The notes beneath the pieces were generated by a model. It was not told where the DNA came from. It saw nothing but the letters and a program-made list of their open reading frames with translations, and made no database searches. 64,000 nt of DNA, taken from Branchiostoma floridae. Its lineage: Eukaryota > Chordata > Leptocardii > Amphioxiformes > Branchiostomatidae. Numbering within the stretch: the stretch's first letter is position 1; each line of letters begins with the position of its first letter. A program made the translations under genes and the position numbers. Below, piece after piece: positions 55,001 through 64,000 of the stretch. The DNA lies in contig NC_049984.1 of NCBI RefSeq assembly GCF_000003815.2, positions 17,358,312 through 17,422,311 on the forward strand, given 5' to 3'.

Positions 55001-57792
55001 GGTCAAGCCATATGAGTGTTGGACCCCAAACCATGGTCTGGAGAGGATTGAGAGGCCATGGTAGGCTACATGTACATTGTAGTAGAGGGGTAACCCTCCT
55101 TTCTTCTGTGTTTTAAGGGAGGGTCTTGACGAAGCGACCAGACAGCGGCCCCACCTCCTGAGGACTCCTGACTACTGCTGGTGTGACAAGGATGCCCTGG
55201 CACAGTTCAACATGGTACTTAAATACATTAAATTTTTATAACAACTGTTGGCCGCATAGCACAGTGGTAGTGTATTCGGCCCGTGACCGAGAGGTTGCCG
55301 GTTCGAATCCGCCTACCGTGTTGCCGGTCTTGTGGCCTTGGGAAAGGCACTTTACACGACTTCCCTCACTTTACTCAAGTGAAAAATGAGTCGTCCCTCG
55401 GATAGGACGTTAAATGGAGGTCCCGTGTATGGGGAGAGCCATACCCCATGCATGTTAAAGAACCCCCACACGTGCGATGGTGCGGTGTGCATTGGTGCAA
55501 ATCCTTCTGTCGTGAGTTGGTGATTCACTTCAAATCACCCGGATGGAGGCCTGGCGACCTCTGTCTCGTATCAGCCACATGGTGAATTACATCATTCACC
55601 CGGACGGAAGACCTGGCGCATCCCCGTCTTGTAATTAGCCATACGAAAGGGTATGTCACCCCGTAAGGGGCGGTATAACCCTGTCGTGTGTAAACATGTG
55701 CGAACATGTTTACATTTGATCACGTGGACCAATGATGATGATGATGAACAACTGTTGCCTTTTACTTAGTCTGTTAAACTATTCTTGTTGTACTAGTATT
55801 GTAGCCTGGGTACCATGCTATTTCTATTGGTGCTCTCACACTCTTTGGCCTGAAAGATTTTTCAGGACAGTGAGTGGATGGTTCATATACATGTACAGGC
55901 TACTAAGTACAGAATTGGTACATCTAATGAAGATTTAGCCATCAAGTTCCTTCTTCTCCAACCAGTTTATAAGACTTAGTGTTTGTTTGGAATGGAAGGA
56001 TTACAAATCTCATTGAAATAAGTTTTGAAGGACATTCCATGTTCAATTTGATTCTTGACCTCAAAGATGTAAAAGTGACTTCCAGCCATCAGGTTCCATG
56101 AATGTATATCATGTGAAAGGAGCATATCGGTGAAATTCAATTAGTAAGACTTACAAAATCAAAACTCCAGTCTTGCCTTCTAAAGGAATAAGATTCATTT
56201 TTTATTCTCTGTCAGCTCGCTATACAATGTCTATAGCTGATGGAGTTAACCATGAATGCCAGAGTTTCATATTGAGAAACAGTCAATGTTTGACATACTC
56301 CAACATTGCAAACTCTGACTATGAAAGCTCCTCTCATAAAAATGGTTGCCAACATACTTGATCCATGCCTTTTATTGCCCACTATTTATATCTACTGTAA
56401 ATTCATTTATTTTTGCAGCAGAAGGGAAAGGAAGGCTTTGCAGTTGTTTCTAAGTTGTAACAATTATGTAGAAGTAATGCATATTCACTTTGTCATGTAT
56501 TCACAGTGGAGTGGAGATTGCAAATTAAGTAAAACTGCAGAAGATTGATAGTCATTCTTCAGTGAGTTTGTTTTGTTTCTCCGCAGGGTTTTGTTGCGCC
56601 AGACTATGTAGTTGAGATCACTGTCCTGCCCTTCGATGTGTCCAACCCTGGAGACGAGGCGGCTCACCCCGGAGGTGTTGTGCTCTATCCCATACATGAA
56701 GACGAGGAGGGCCACGCCTACTTCCGCAGACAAGCATGTATATATGCTGTGAGTATAGTACATACAGGGTGACTTGAAGTGATCATTTCTCATGTACAGT
56801 GTAAACTTTAGCTATATATAAGGTTGGGCAAGAGTAATGCATGTACAGTTGACTGTGGTGATACATGTAGGGTATTGGTTGCCTACAGTAGCTTACTAGT
56901 ATGTGCATGACATGATCACCGTAGCATTGCAAAGTAAGGGGGAAATTCAATGTATTTTCTGAGAAGACTCCCGTAGACATGCAGTACTGCATTTCAGACC
57001 AGGAGGAAATACAGACAATTAAGTAATGTAGACTTGCCAATGTAGACTTGTCAAATTAAAGTTGTTATATGTCATTGATCATCTACCCTGTTCTCTTAAT
57101 GACCCAGTGTTAAAATCTATGTCCCTTACTGTGAGACAGTAGTAGTCAAACACTGCCCCGTTTTTAGATACTTTGCGCTGCATCATTAAAATTAAATGTG
57201 CATCTCCCATGCAACAGTATACCATGCAGGAAATCAAAGAACTGACAGTGCAACAAGTCCGAGAGCACTATCAGCCAACTGTAGACAGGTGGGTGTGATA
57301 AGGCATGCAATCATTATGCCAGGAATAGAGTTGCAAGTTTGCAACTTTATGTTCCATTGACTTTGAACATCATACAGCATGTTCTAAAACTATCTGTCTC
57401 TTTTTGATCCAGTCATTAAATGCTTGATTCTCAAAATAGAGCCGACACAGGAACTGTAGGAGTGACCATGGTGATACATGAAGTAGTTTCATCACAATGT
57501 GTGCACAATGTTTTCCATGATTGTACATGTAACTGTGCCCCTATCGTTTTTCTTTTATTATTCGTAAATAGTCTTTTCTGCCATCATGTTTGGAATAATC
57601 GTTTCATCCTAACTTACCTTGTGCACTCTGAAGATCCATATGGTGAAAATTACACTATACATGTGACTCTTTTGTTTGTATATTGTTGACCAACAGGCAT
57701 ATTTCTCTTGCAGTTTAAGGAAACGTCTTTATGCATTGCGGAGCCAGAGCTTGCAGCAAAAGTGTCCGTCACCCAATCAGATGTCAAAGTAG
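52082..57792 (+). CDS. Schlafen AlbA_2-domain protein (SLFNL1-like), 278-292 aa
   Basis: Exons: 52082-52269, 53012-53111, 54081-54122 (uncertain), 54414-54553, 55118-55214, 56587-56748, 57218-57288, 57714-57792. Phases agree and the stop is TAG at 57790-57792. Residues about 26-96 carry the AlbA_2 pattern: acidic EVEEDFNHEFKGH, then a helix, then FLNTGKGGTVYLGITDDGRV. The later RYNPPV...IKFVPVV segment fits the second half of the domain. A VVEITVLPF strand and a GHAYFRRQACIYAYTMQEI stretch follow, and a basic SLRKRLYALRSQ tail ends the protein. Schlafen-family AlbA domains bind or cut RNA/DNA in some members; activity here is unknown. There is no helicase or other domain. The ATG is the first in the exon (MATGSGESK). 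Confidence 0.85.
52301..52671. mobile_element. hAT-type MITE, older copy
   Basis: Begins CAGGGTTCGAAATACAC and ends GTATTTCGATCCCTG, matching the ends of 36823-37182. The interior repeats TTGCA(A/C)-rich blocks in both orientations. The 8-bp duplication is not intact (TGAGATTT against GATTTGCT). It starts 32 bp after the first AlbA_2 coding exon. Confidence 0.8.
53353..54228. mobile_element. Possible 876-bp TIR element enclosing an AlbA_2 exon
   Basis: CATTGGCATAATACCGGTC at 53353-53371 is repeated exactly in inverse at 54210-54228. The interior is richer in CpG than the flanking introns. The candidate 42-nt exon 54081-54122 lies inside. I find no target duplication, so two independent solo copies are also possible. 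Confidence 0.5.
54230..54345. repeat. CAAGCAACTGGATATGATT-family repeat
   Basis: AACATCTAACTGTTTCCAAAA, TTAGTTGCTTGAGT and TTTTTGGTGTAC, then TTCTAACCTTCATCGAC, match one half of the foldback at 7254-7530 in inverse order. Lies directly right of the TIR element, in an AlbA_2 intron. Confidence 0.7.
55251..55746 (+). mobile_element. Full-length tRNA-derived SINE with 11-bp target duplication
   Basis: The 496-bp element starts GCCGCATAGCACAGTGGTAG (A box) and has B box GGTTCGAATCC at 55300-55310, both as in a pol III tRNA promoter. A body follows with CCTTGGGAAAGGCACTTTAC, an internal duplication of CACCCGGAtGGAgGcCTGGCG, and an (ATG)n tail. AACAACTGTTG flanks it exactly (55240-55250 and 55747-55757). 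Fragments of the family occur at 10110, 27293, 28215 and 62845. It lies in an AlbA_2 intron. Confidence 0.93.
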
Positions 57793-58766
57793 CTTGCAGC
57801 CATCCTTTTCTTTGCTTGACAGTAACTTAAAGATAGTATGACATCAAGATAACTAACTCATTTATATGTTAACTGATCCTGTAACATCAACCTATCAAGG
57901 TTTACACAAAACATTTGTACCTAGTGAATGAAGTTGTTCAGTAAGTAAATGTTTTACCCTTTTTTATCTACTCAAGTTCAAAGACGTGACAGACATAGTT
58001 TTAACCGTTTTGGTATGAGCAATATTTTACATTTTACTCAGCCACAAATCAAGTGGCGCTATATGAACATGATTAATTGGAATATTAATGATATTTACAC
58101 ATGTAACTCACACGTTGTTGGTGAGTTATAATTTTAACCATATCTAACAGTTGCTAAGCAGTAGCTGATTAATGTGTTTTTAAAGGAATTTTTGGGAAAC
58201 TGTTATCATACATTTTATCTGTTATTGTTAATCATTGTTAATGTTAGTAGTATATATCTTATGTTACAAGCTTGCAATGCATTGAAAGTGCCTTGACAGT
58301 ATAAGCAGCATGTTTTGTTTTTTTATAAAGACATTGTTGTGACATTGCGTTTGTTGTTGCCTGTTGTGAGCCATAGTGAGGGCAAATTGAGGATGACAAA
58401 AGAACTTGGCCACTGGCCACACAAAACAAGACACCTATGGTTTTAGCCTACCGAGCTGGCTATGTCACTATTAAAGCAGCAATCATTGACCAAACCAAAC
58501 ACTGAAACAGTTTATAGTAGCAGTCAGACTTCTTGTTTATTATTAGATAAAGAAGGTTTCAACTGTCTTTCTATCTCCATTTCTGTTAAAAACGAAATAA
58601 CTGAAATAAATGGTATCGCCATAATAGTTACATCGCAGCAACTTTCCAGGCGTTCACATTTTCTACAAATTTTCACATTTATTCAGGGTTTTAATACTTT
58701 TGTGAAGCCATTTGTGTATAGTTACAATATCCATCAGTTCAAAATGAAACCTTATAATAAATTTGG
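57793..58766. other. Convergent 3' spacer between AlbA_2 and BRD7/9 genes
   Basis: The two stop codons are 974 bp apart and face each other, so the 3' UTRs may overlap. Candidate plus-strand poly(A) signals are AATAAA at 58615-58620 and at about 58756; minus-strand ones lie at about 58534 and 58677. No coding exon seen. Confidence 0.55.
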
Positions 58767-61700
58767 TCATGTGGAGATGTCCATAGTTTCATCTCTTTCC
58801 CCTTCTTGTTGGCCACTTGGCGATTCTAAAAATTCCCTCAACTCCTTGTCAATCTTGTCTTCTGCTTCGCTCTCATTGGCTGACTGAGTGGTGCTGGGGG
58901 CGGGGTCTGAGGCAGCAGGTGTTTCAGCTGGGACATCTGAGGGCGTGGCTGCCGTGGAAACGGGCAGAGTAGTGATGCCCATGGCCTTGCGGATGTCGGT
59001 GACTTTGGTGACTTCAGCTGGAGAAACCTACAAAACAATTAGAGTATACAGTCAGTTCCTAAACATGAAACCACTAACAGGACAGTACACAATGTTCTTC
59101 TTTACCTCCGGTCTCCACATGCGATTGCCTCTTGTGGGCCCTAAAACAACTTTTAATGCATGTATTGCTCTGTAATGTGAAATATCAGCCCTTACCTTTG
59201 ATGTAAGCTCTCTTAGTCCCTGGGTGAGTTTTTGTGCTGTAGGAAAACAAAAAAAATTACAATTGTTGTTGCCAACATTACCTCGTAAACTAAATACATG
59301 TAGCATTTTTTTTTACAAAGTTAGACAAAAGATTTGTCTAACTTCTCACAAACTAGCTACAATAAAACGTCTGTACATATATTTATTTTTCTGCCTTCCT
59401 TTATCATTTACTTCAGAGAGAAGTGTAGTCACATAAGAAAGACTAACAACAGTCTACTTACCTATCTGAAGTTCTTTCTGAGTTGGTCCTGGTACAAAGC
59501 TGAGGTTTGAAGGAGGTTTGGCGCTCAGTCTCTCGTGTTGTGTTCTCTGGAGGTCAGCAATCAGAGCCATGTTCTCATCCAGACGCTGTTGTACAGCACT
59601 GTAGGGTAAAATGGAACAAGAGAGCTTTTGAAAAAAGCTGTACAGTGCATATTTTGGGAAAACAAGCCTGGATGTTAAGCAAAATCACATGAAAGGAGAG
59701 CAGTTAAACATCAAAGACTTGAATTTGCCTATTTTCTATCAAAAAGACATTACATGGGATTTGTTGAACAAAGCAAAAACACTAAGTCTTTTAAAGGTGG
59801 GGTTCGCCCCCAGGTTCTAACCTACGCCTTCAAGATCAAACTGCGACCTGAACGCAGCACCTTAGACCGCTCTGCCATCCTCACACATAACAATGGCATT
59901 TGGAAGGGCCTTTAGAAGGGGTAGGTTAAATTGACCTACAAAACAATCCATCAAAACCAAATGATCCATCAAAACCAAATGAACCGCGACAATCAATTCA
60001 GTAGCGCCGGCAACAAAATGTATGATTAGGTCAAGAATGACATATTACAATCTGTGGACTAGAAGCACTCAAATATCATTAACGAAAACACAACAACTCA
60101 AAATTATGATCCATTTTGTGTATCAAACCTAGCACCTACCATCAAGTCAACGTGACCAGTGACAGAGCTAGCTTTGAATTTTCTTTTGTCCATTGCGAAA
60201 CCTGGGAAGAACAGAATGCTGGCAGACAGTTGTCAAGCCAAGCATCTACCAGGCATTAGGATGGACGAATAAAGAACACCAACAATTCTAGCGTAAATGT
60301 AAGCAAAAAAAAGTAAAGGCTCCATAGCCATTCTGAGGCCATAGGAGCGATAGGTGTCTTGTGTATGGTATCGGAAAGTAAAGCCCATCCTTCTACCTTC
60401 TAAGGTTTGTAATGGCCTTTGTGGCTGAAAGTGCGCAAGTTAGAAATCATTCTGGGAACACAAGTTAAACAGTTCTTACCTTGAATCTGGCTCCCTCTTC
60501 AGTTCAGTCTCTGTGAACAGGGAAGGAAATTATGAGTCCAATGACAGCATGTATACATGAAAACTTTCAACACAGACCAACTGGTAGAATGACTATAAAC
60601 TCTCCTCTAATTTGCTTGTTTTTTTCTTGGACCAGTATAAAGCGCCAGAAACGTGAACAACTTTCGGTATAATCGTTCATTTTCTACTTGGTCCAAAATT
60701 GTTTTTAAAAAAATGACATCTTTTTCTGGACAGGTCCAACAAGAAAAATCTGTCTAAGCCCTCAGAGAAAACTGTCTGAACTGTTAAAACCAAAAGATCA
60801 GAAGTAGCTGATTTATCTGATATACCCACCATATTCCTTACACTAATACAGTTAAATTTGAAATTTTATTTTCCCATGATACAACAATATTTCTATGTTA
60901 CGGAGAGAAGAAAACTTCAGTATTTACCTAGTCCTTCAAGAAATGACATGTCGATGCCTTCTACAGACAGTGACCTCAGAGAATCAAAGTCAACATCTGC
61001 CACATCTGCAAAAATAATTATATGAAAGTTAATGATAGTAACAATGGCAACCAGGGCTTTAGCCAGCTCGAATTTTTTTCCGTCAGCCAATTCCAATCGT
61101 CGTGAAAACCGCGAAAATTAATTTTCCCTATGACAGTACAAAGTAGTTAATGTTGACATTGAGACCTTGAAAAACCGGTTTTAATGAGATTATCGTATTC
61201 AAAAGAGCGCCGACACACATTGGCAACAATCATAGTAATAGCAAAACAAACAGTGTGTGGCTTTCACCGCCGTGGACAGCGTCCCCAAGCTTCCCGTGGC
61301 TTCCACCAAGGATTTTTGTCCTTCAAGGTTGACGGATTGGTTTTAAAATTTTTCCGTCAGACGCATCAAATTTCTGTCAATTGACGGAAAAATGGACGCT
61401 GGCTAGAGCCCTGATGGCAACTGTTGTCAAGTTCAAAATGACAATTATGATTATCATGCATCTCATTGCTTATTGACCTCTAACAAAATGGTAAGAAAAC
61501 AAGCTGGCAGTAAGAAATCTTCTACTCGACCTTTACGTCCCTAGCTGACACCCTAACCACTAGACCAACAACATCTACCAATGCCCAGTAATGATTAGAA
61601 ACATAATGAATCTGATGTTACTTACTGAAGTCCTCACCACCACTGCTACTTAAAGTGTTCTCATTCTGTAAGACACAGGCAGGCATGAAGTCACTTTTTA

Positions 61701-63584
61701 TAAAAACTTTCAAAAACTGTTTGGGATAAGTAAGCAGTCAAACACTGTTTATGGATATCTCACTGATATTGACTCTTCTGCTCTCAACAAGCAGTTCCAA
61801 AAAAAGGAGAAATTTTATTACACAGCATTTAATTAACAAACTGAAAAGAAAATGAATACATACCTGTTGACAGCTCTTTGTCTCTTCATTGTTTGTTTCC
61901 TTCTTAACCTCTCCCTGGGCCATGGGGCAAACAAATAAAAATCCTCATAATCTACTGTACAGTTGTGTTATACAAATTTTATCTTAAGAGTTATATTTGG
62001 TACTATTGAATGAAGCTTGATCAAATGCCTTACAGTAGTTTTAGAACCCATGCTTTAGATTGGTGTTAGAAGCCATCTCAATGTCACCATGTGTACTCCA
62101 CTAGGACTTTTCCTGAATCGTATCTGTATGCCTGTACTTAGCCCGACAGGGCATGGATTTTCAATAAAGGCAATTATCATTATAGTAAGAGATACTCAGA
62201 TAGAAACCCAACATGCATGCCTACCTGTTCTCTCTGCTGTTCCGAGCTGTCCTGTGCTGTCTGCTGTTCTGATCTACTGGCTGTCTGTGCTGCAGTGTTC
62301 TCTGATGACACAGTGGGTTCCATCTTGCCATCTTTCTGTTCTGCTGCTGCTTTTTTCTCCTTTTCTGTTTTCTCTTTCTGTGAAGAAAAGGAGAATACAA
62401 TGTCCACAGATGTATTCCAGCATACTGCATTTCTAGACAGATGCAAGGAATTCAACAACAACAGCTTAACAATTTTACAGCTAATACAAACCAGGTTTCT
62501 ATTTACATGACATTGTACCTAATACTTAAACTCAACACTTTTCAAAAAGAGTAGGGGTAACCGGTGGTGCTTGGCCATAAACGCAAGCCGTAGCAAAGTT
62601 GCATTGCAACTTCAGTTATGGACAAAGTATTACCATTCGTTTCCGGCATTATACTTTACTTTTAAGGTAAAATGACTTGGATAACTAACCTCTAAGAGTT
62701 GCTTCATAGCCTTGGAGTGTTCCCCTCCAGTTAAGGAGTCGAGGAGATGGTCCACTACATGTACAGCATCTGCACCAGCATCCTTCACAAAGGACATTAT
62801 GCTGGGGAAAAAAAATATGTAAGGCAAGGAGGTAAGGAGGTGACCTCATGTGTACGGTTGTTGATCTTGAATCCAAACATCCTGGGTTTGAAACACTAGC
62901 AGGCCACATCACAGTGCCCTTGGGGGAGGTGCATTTTTCCAAAAATGAATACCTATCTTTGGGTAGAGACGGGTCCCATATGAGCAAAAAGTTGAGACTG
63001 TTAAAGACCACTAATTGATAATACTTCTGGTGTGAGTGGATCAATTCTATGTGTCTGGTCTTATACAGCTTGACTGGAGTGTTACTTGTAGAGGTGGTTT
63101 ACCAGTTTTGCGATACAAACAATCTGGTAAAGACTGCATCATAGTTATTATGTTTTCCCAAAGGAGAAAACATATCGTTTTTGCTGTGGTGTGTTCTTTT
63201 TCTTTCTTCCTCCTAGCAGAAAGGGTTTGCAGAAAAGGCTCGGCTGTGCACCAGGCCTGTCTAACTTGGCTGGCTATCATGTCAGGCTACTCAGATACCC
63301 AAATTCATAGCCCCAATTTTTTTTTCACTTGCACACACCACTTTGGGGCAAGCCTACTTGTATAGTATTGTATGCGAGTAGGTTGACACAAGGCCAGAGG
63401 GAAAATATTCTACATTTCTGCAAAAAATGTTGCCTTTCTAGTTGATACCTCTGTGCATACTGCACCCCGGCTTCATCTCCATAGGTAGACAGCAGAAGGT
63501 CTGACTCTTCCTTGCTCAGGTTAGCGAACGTTGAGTCGTACTGAGGGGCGTGGGTTCCAAATGGTCCATACATCAGGTAGGACA
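58767..63584 (-). CDS. BRD9: BRD7/BRD9 bromodomain protein, 3' ten coding exons (partial)
   Basis: Exons in transcript order: 63449-63584, 62690-62801, 62225-62377, 61864-61914, 61626-61665, 60928-61005, 60480-60510, 59462-59598, 59196-59236, 58767-59027. They give 345 residues ending at TGA 58767-58769. FGTHAPQYDSTFANLSKEES and LLSTYGDEAGVQYAQS match the segment following the bromodomain in both paralogues, then DHLLDSLTGGEHSKAM and RLDENMALIADLQ...ERLSAKPPSN (DUF3512). The DEAGVQ.AQ and LTGG.HSK motifs favour BRD9; the LQQ/PGP-x-Q-K-E-L and VSPAEVTKVTDIRKAMGI motifs favour BRD7, so it is probably the single pre-duplication BRD7/9. The family sits in ncBAF/PBAF chromatin remodellers. Two exons (62225-62377, 61864-61914) encode a Lys/Glu/Gln-rich linker. 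The bromodomain lies beyond 64000. Confidence 0.9.
59800..59884 (-). pseudogene. tRNA-Leu(CAG)-like sequence, degenerate
   Basis: The minus strand reads GAGGATGGCAGAGCGGTCTA, then AGGTGCTGCGTTCAGGTCGCAG. This is a tRNA-Leu D-arm and a perfect anticodon stem CTGCG/CGCAG with loop TTCAGGT (anticodon CAG). A variable arm follows, but the T loop is damaged (GGTTAGAACC for GGTTCGAATCC) and the 3' acceptor strand does not pair. It is a pseudogene or SINE head, in a BRD7/9 intron. Confidence 0.85.
61052..61413. mobile_element. hAT-type MITE with 8-bp target duplication
   Basis: The 362-bp element begins CAGGGCTTTAGCCAGC and ends GCTGGCTAGAGCCCTG. It is flanked by ATGGCAAC at 61044-61051 and 61414-61421 (exact). 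The interior has repeated CCGTCA/TGACGG blocks in both orientations. It lies 46 bp from a BRD7/9 exon. Confidence 0.93.
62097..62190 (+). mobile_element. LINE 3' tail
   Basis: TGTACTTAGCCCGACAGGGC, then CAATAAAGGCAATTATCATTAT, matches the 3' end of the LINE fragment at 27486-27932 (TGTACTTAGCCCGGTGTGGC... AATAAAGGTC). Only the tail is present. Confidence 0.7.
62845..62960 (+). repeat. SINE fragment, same family as 55251-55746
   Basis: B-box-like GGGTTTGAAAC, then CAGTGCCCTTGGGGGAGGTGC, in the same order as the intact copy. Diverged, in a BRD7/9 intron. A further scrap (GCAGATTCAAACCCC... ACCAAAGACTTTAA) lies at about 63815-63910. Confidence 0.6.
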
Positions 63585-64000
63585 CTGGGGGGAAAGCAGC
63601 AGATGTAGTCAGTCCTCAGGATGTGAAAAATTGATTTAGCCAAGTTCATTCTCCAAAGAAGAATTTAAACTTTTAGAAAAAAAAAACGGTTTGTGCAATA
63701 GTTAACATCTAGGTGACGATGATGTAGGTTAGACATCCAGGTAATAAGATACACCAAAAAGCAGTGAATCAAGCAACTGGATATGATTTTGTTTTTTGAT
63801 AACATTTAGGAGGTTGCAGATTCAAACCCCTCCAAGGTCATACCAAAGACTTTAAAATACTAATCTTTTCCTCCTTGGCACTCAGCACTTAAAGCAGAAG
63901 AATATGGTAGTTGAACACACACCACTGCCTGTAGATAGTACCCTGCTTCAGTGCCTTTATAACTTTGTATCCCACTAGCTATAGATGCAGATATAAGCAC
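63585..64000. other. Upstream BRD7/9 intron, window edge
   Basis: No coding exon found. 63720-63795 is a copy of the CAAGCAACTGGATATGATT repeat, and 63815-63910 resembles SINE sequence at about 10290-10400. The gene continues past 64000. Confidence 0.6.

Overview
This is a eukaryotic (metazoan) nuclear window. It has four multi-exon protein genes with canonical GT-AG introns, AT-rich introns, two assembly gaps (N runs at 16665-17050 and 26052-26151) and a dense load of small DNA transposons, SINEs and LINE scraps. The gene families are conserved animal ones, and the repeat content and intron style look like a marine invertebrate deuterostome. My best guess is a lancelet (Branchiostoma), but that is inference and no species-specific marker proves it.

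Layout. 1-1250: a 206-bp satellite array with an inverted arm. 1251-5613: gene-free. 5614-40783 (minus): MROH1 (maestro HEAT-like repeat protein 1, formerly HEATR7A). I resolve 41 coding exons and about 1,650 codons, interrupted only by the 100-N gap at exon 19. 40784-44481: spacer with a LINE remnant and a MITE. 44482-50740 (minus): a TMEM55/PIP4P phosphoinositide phosphatase-family gene, 8 exons, 258 aa, complete. 50741-52081: divergent spacer. 52082-57792 (plus): a schlafen AlbA_2-domain protein, 7-8 exons, 278-292 aa. 57793-58766: short convergent spacer. 58767-63584 (minus): the 3' ten coding exons of the BRD7/BRD9 bromodomain gene. Its bromodomain end lies beyond the window.

Functional theme. 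MROH1 homologues and TMEM55/PIP4P proteins both act at late endosomes/lysosomes. The PIP4P gene has a perfect palindromic CLEAR (TFEB/TFE) box just upstream of its ATG, and a one-mismatch version lies 278 bp upstream of the MROH1 ATG. BRD7/9 is chromatin machinery and the AlbA_2 protein is of unknown function; I see no link between these two and the lysosomal pair.

Most unusual structures. (a) A minisatellite in MROH1 intron 12 whose unit is the 3' end of exon 12 plus its splice donor, giving 24 tandem donors. (b) A 151-bp tandem repeat in MROH1 intron 29 whose unit carries the acceptor and first codons of exon 30, split by Harbinger-like MITEs. (c) A possibly transposon-derived 42-nt symmetric exon in the AlbA_2 gene. 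(d) Loss of the arginine of the CX5R motif in PIP4P. Several transposon insertions have exact target-site duplications.
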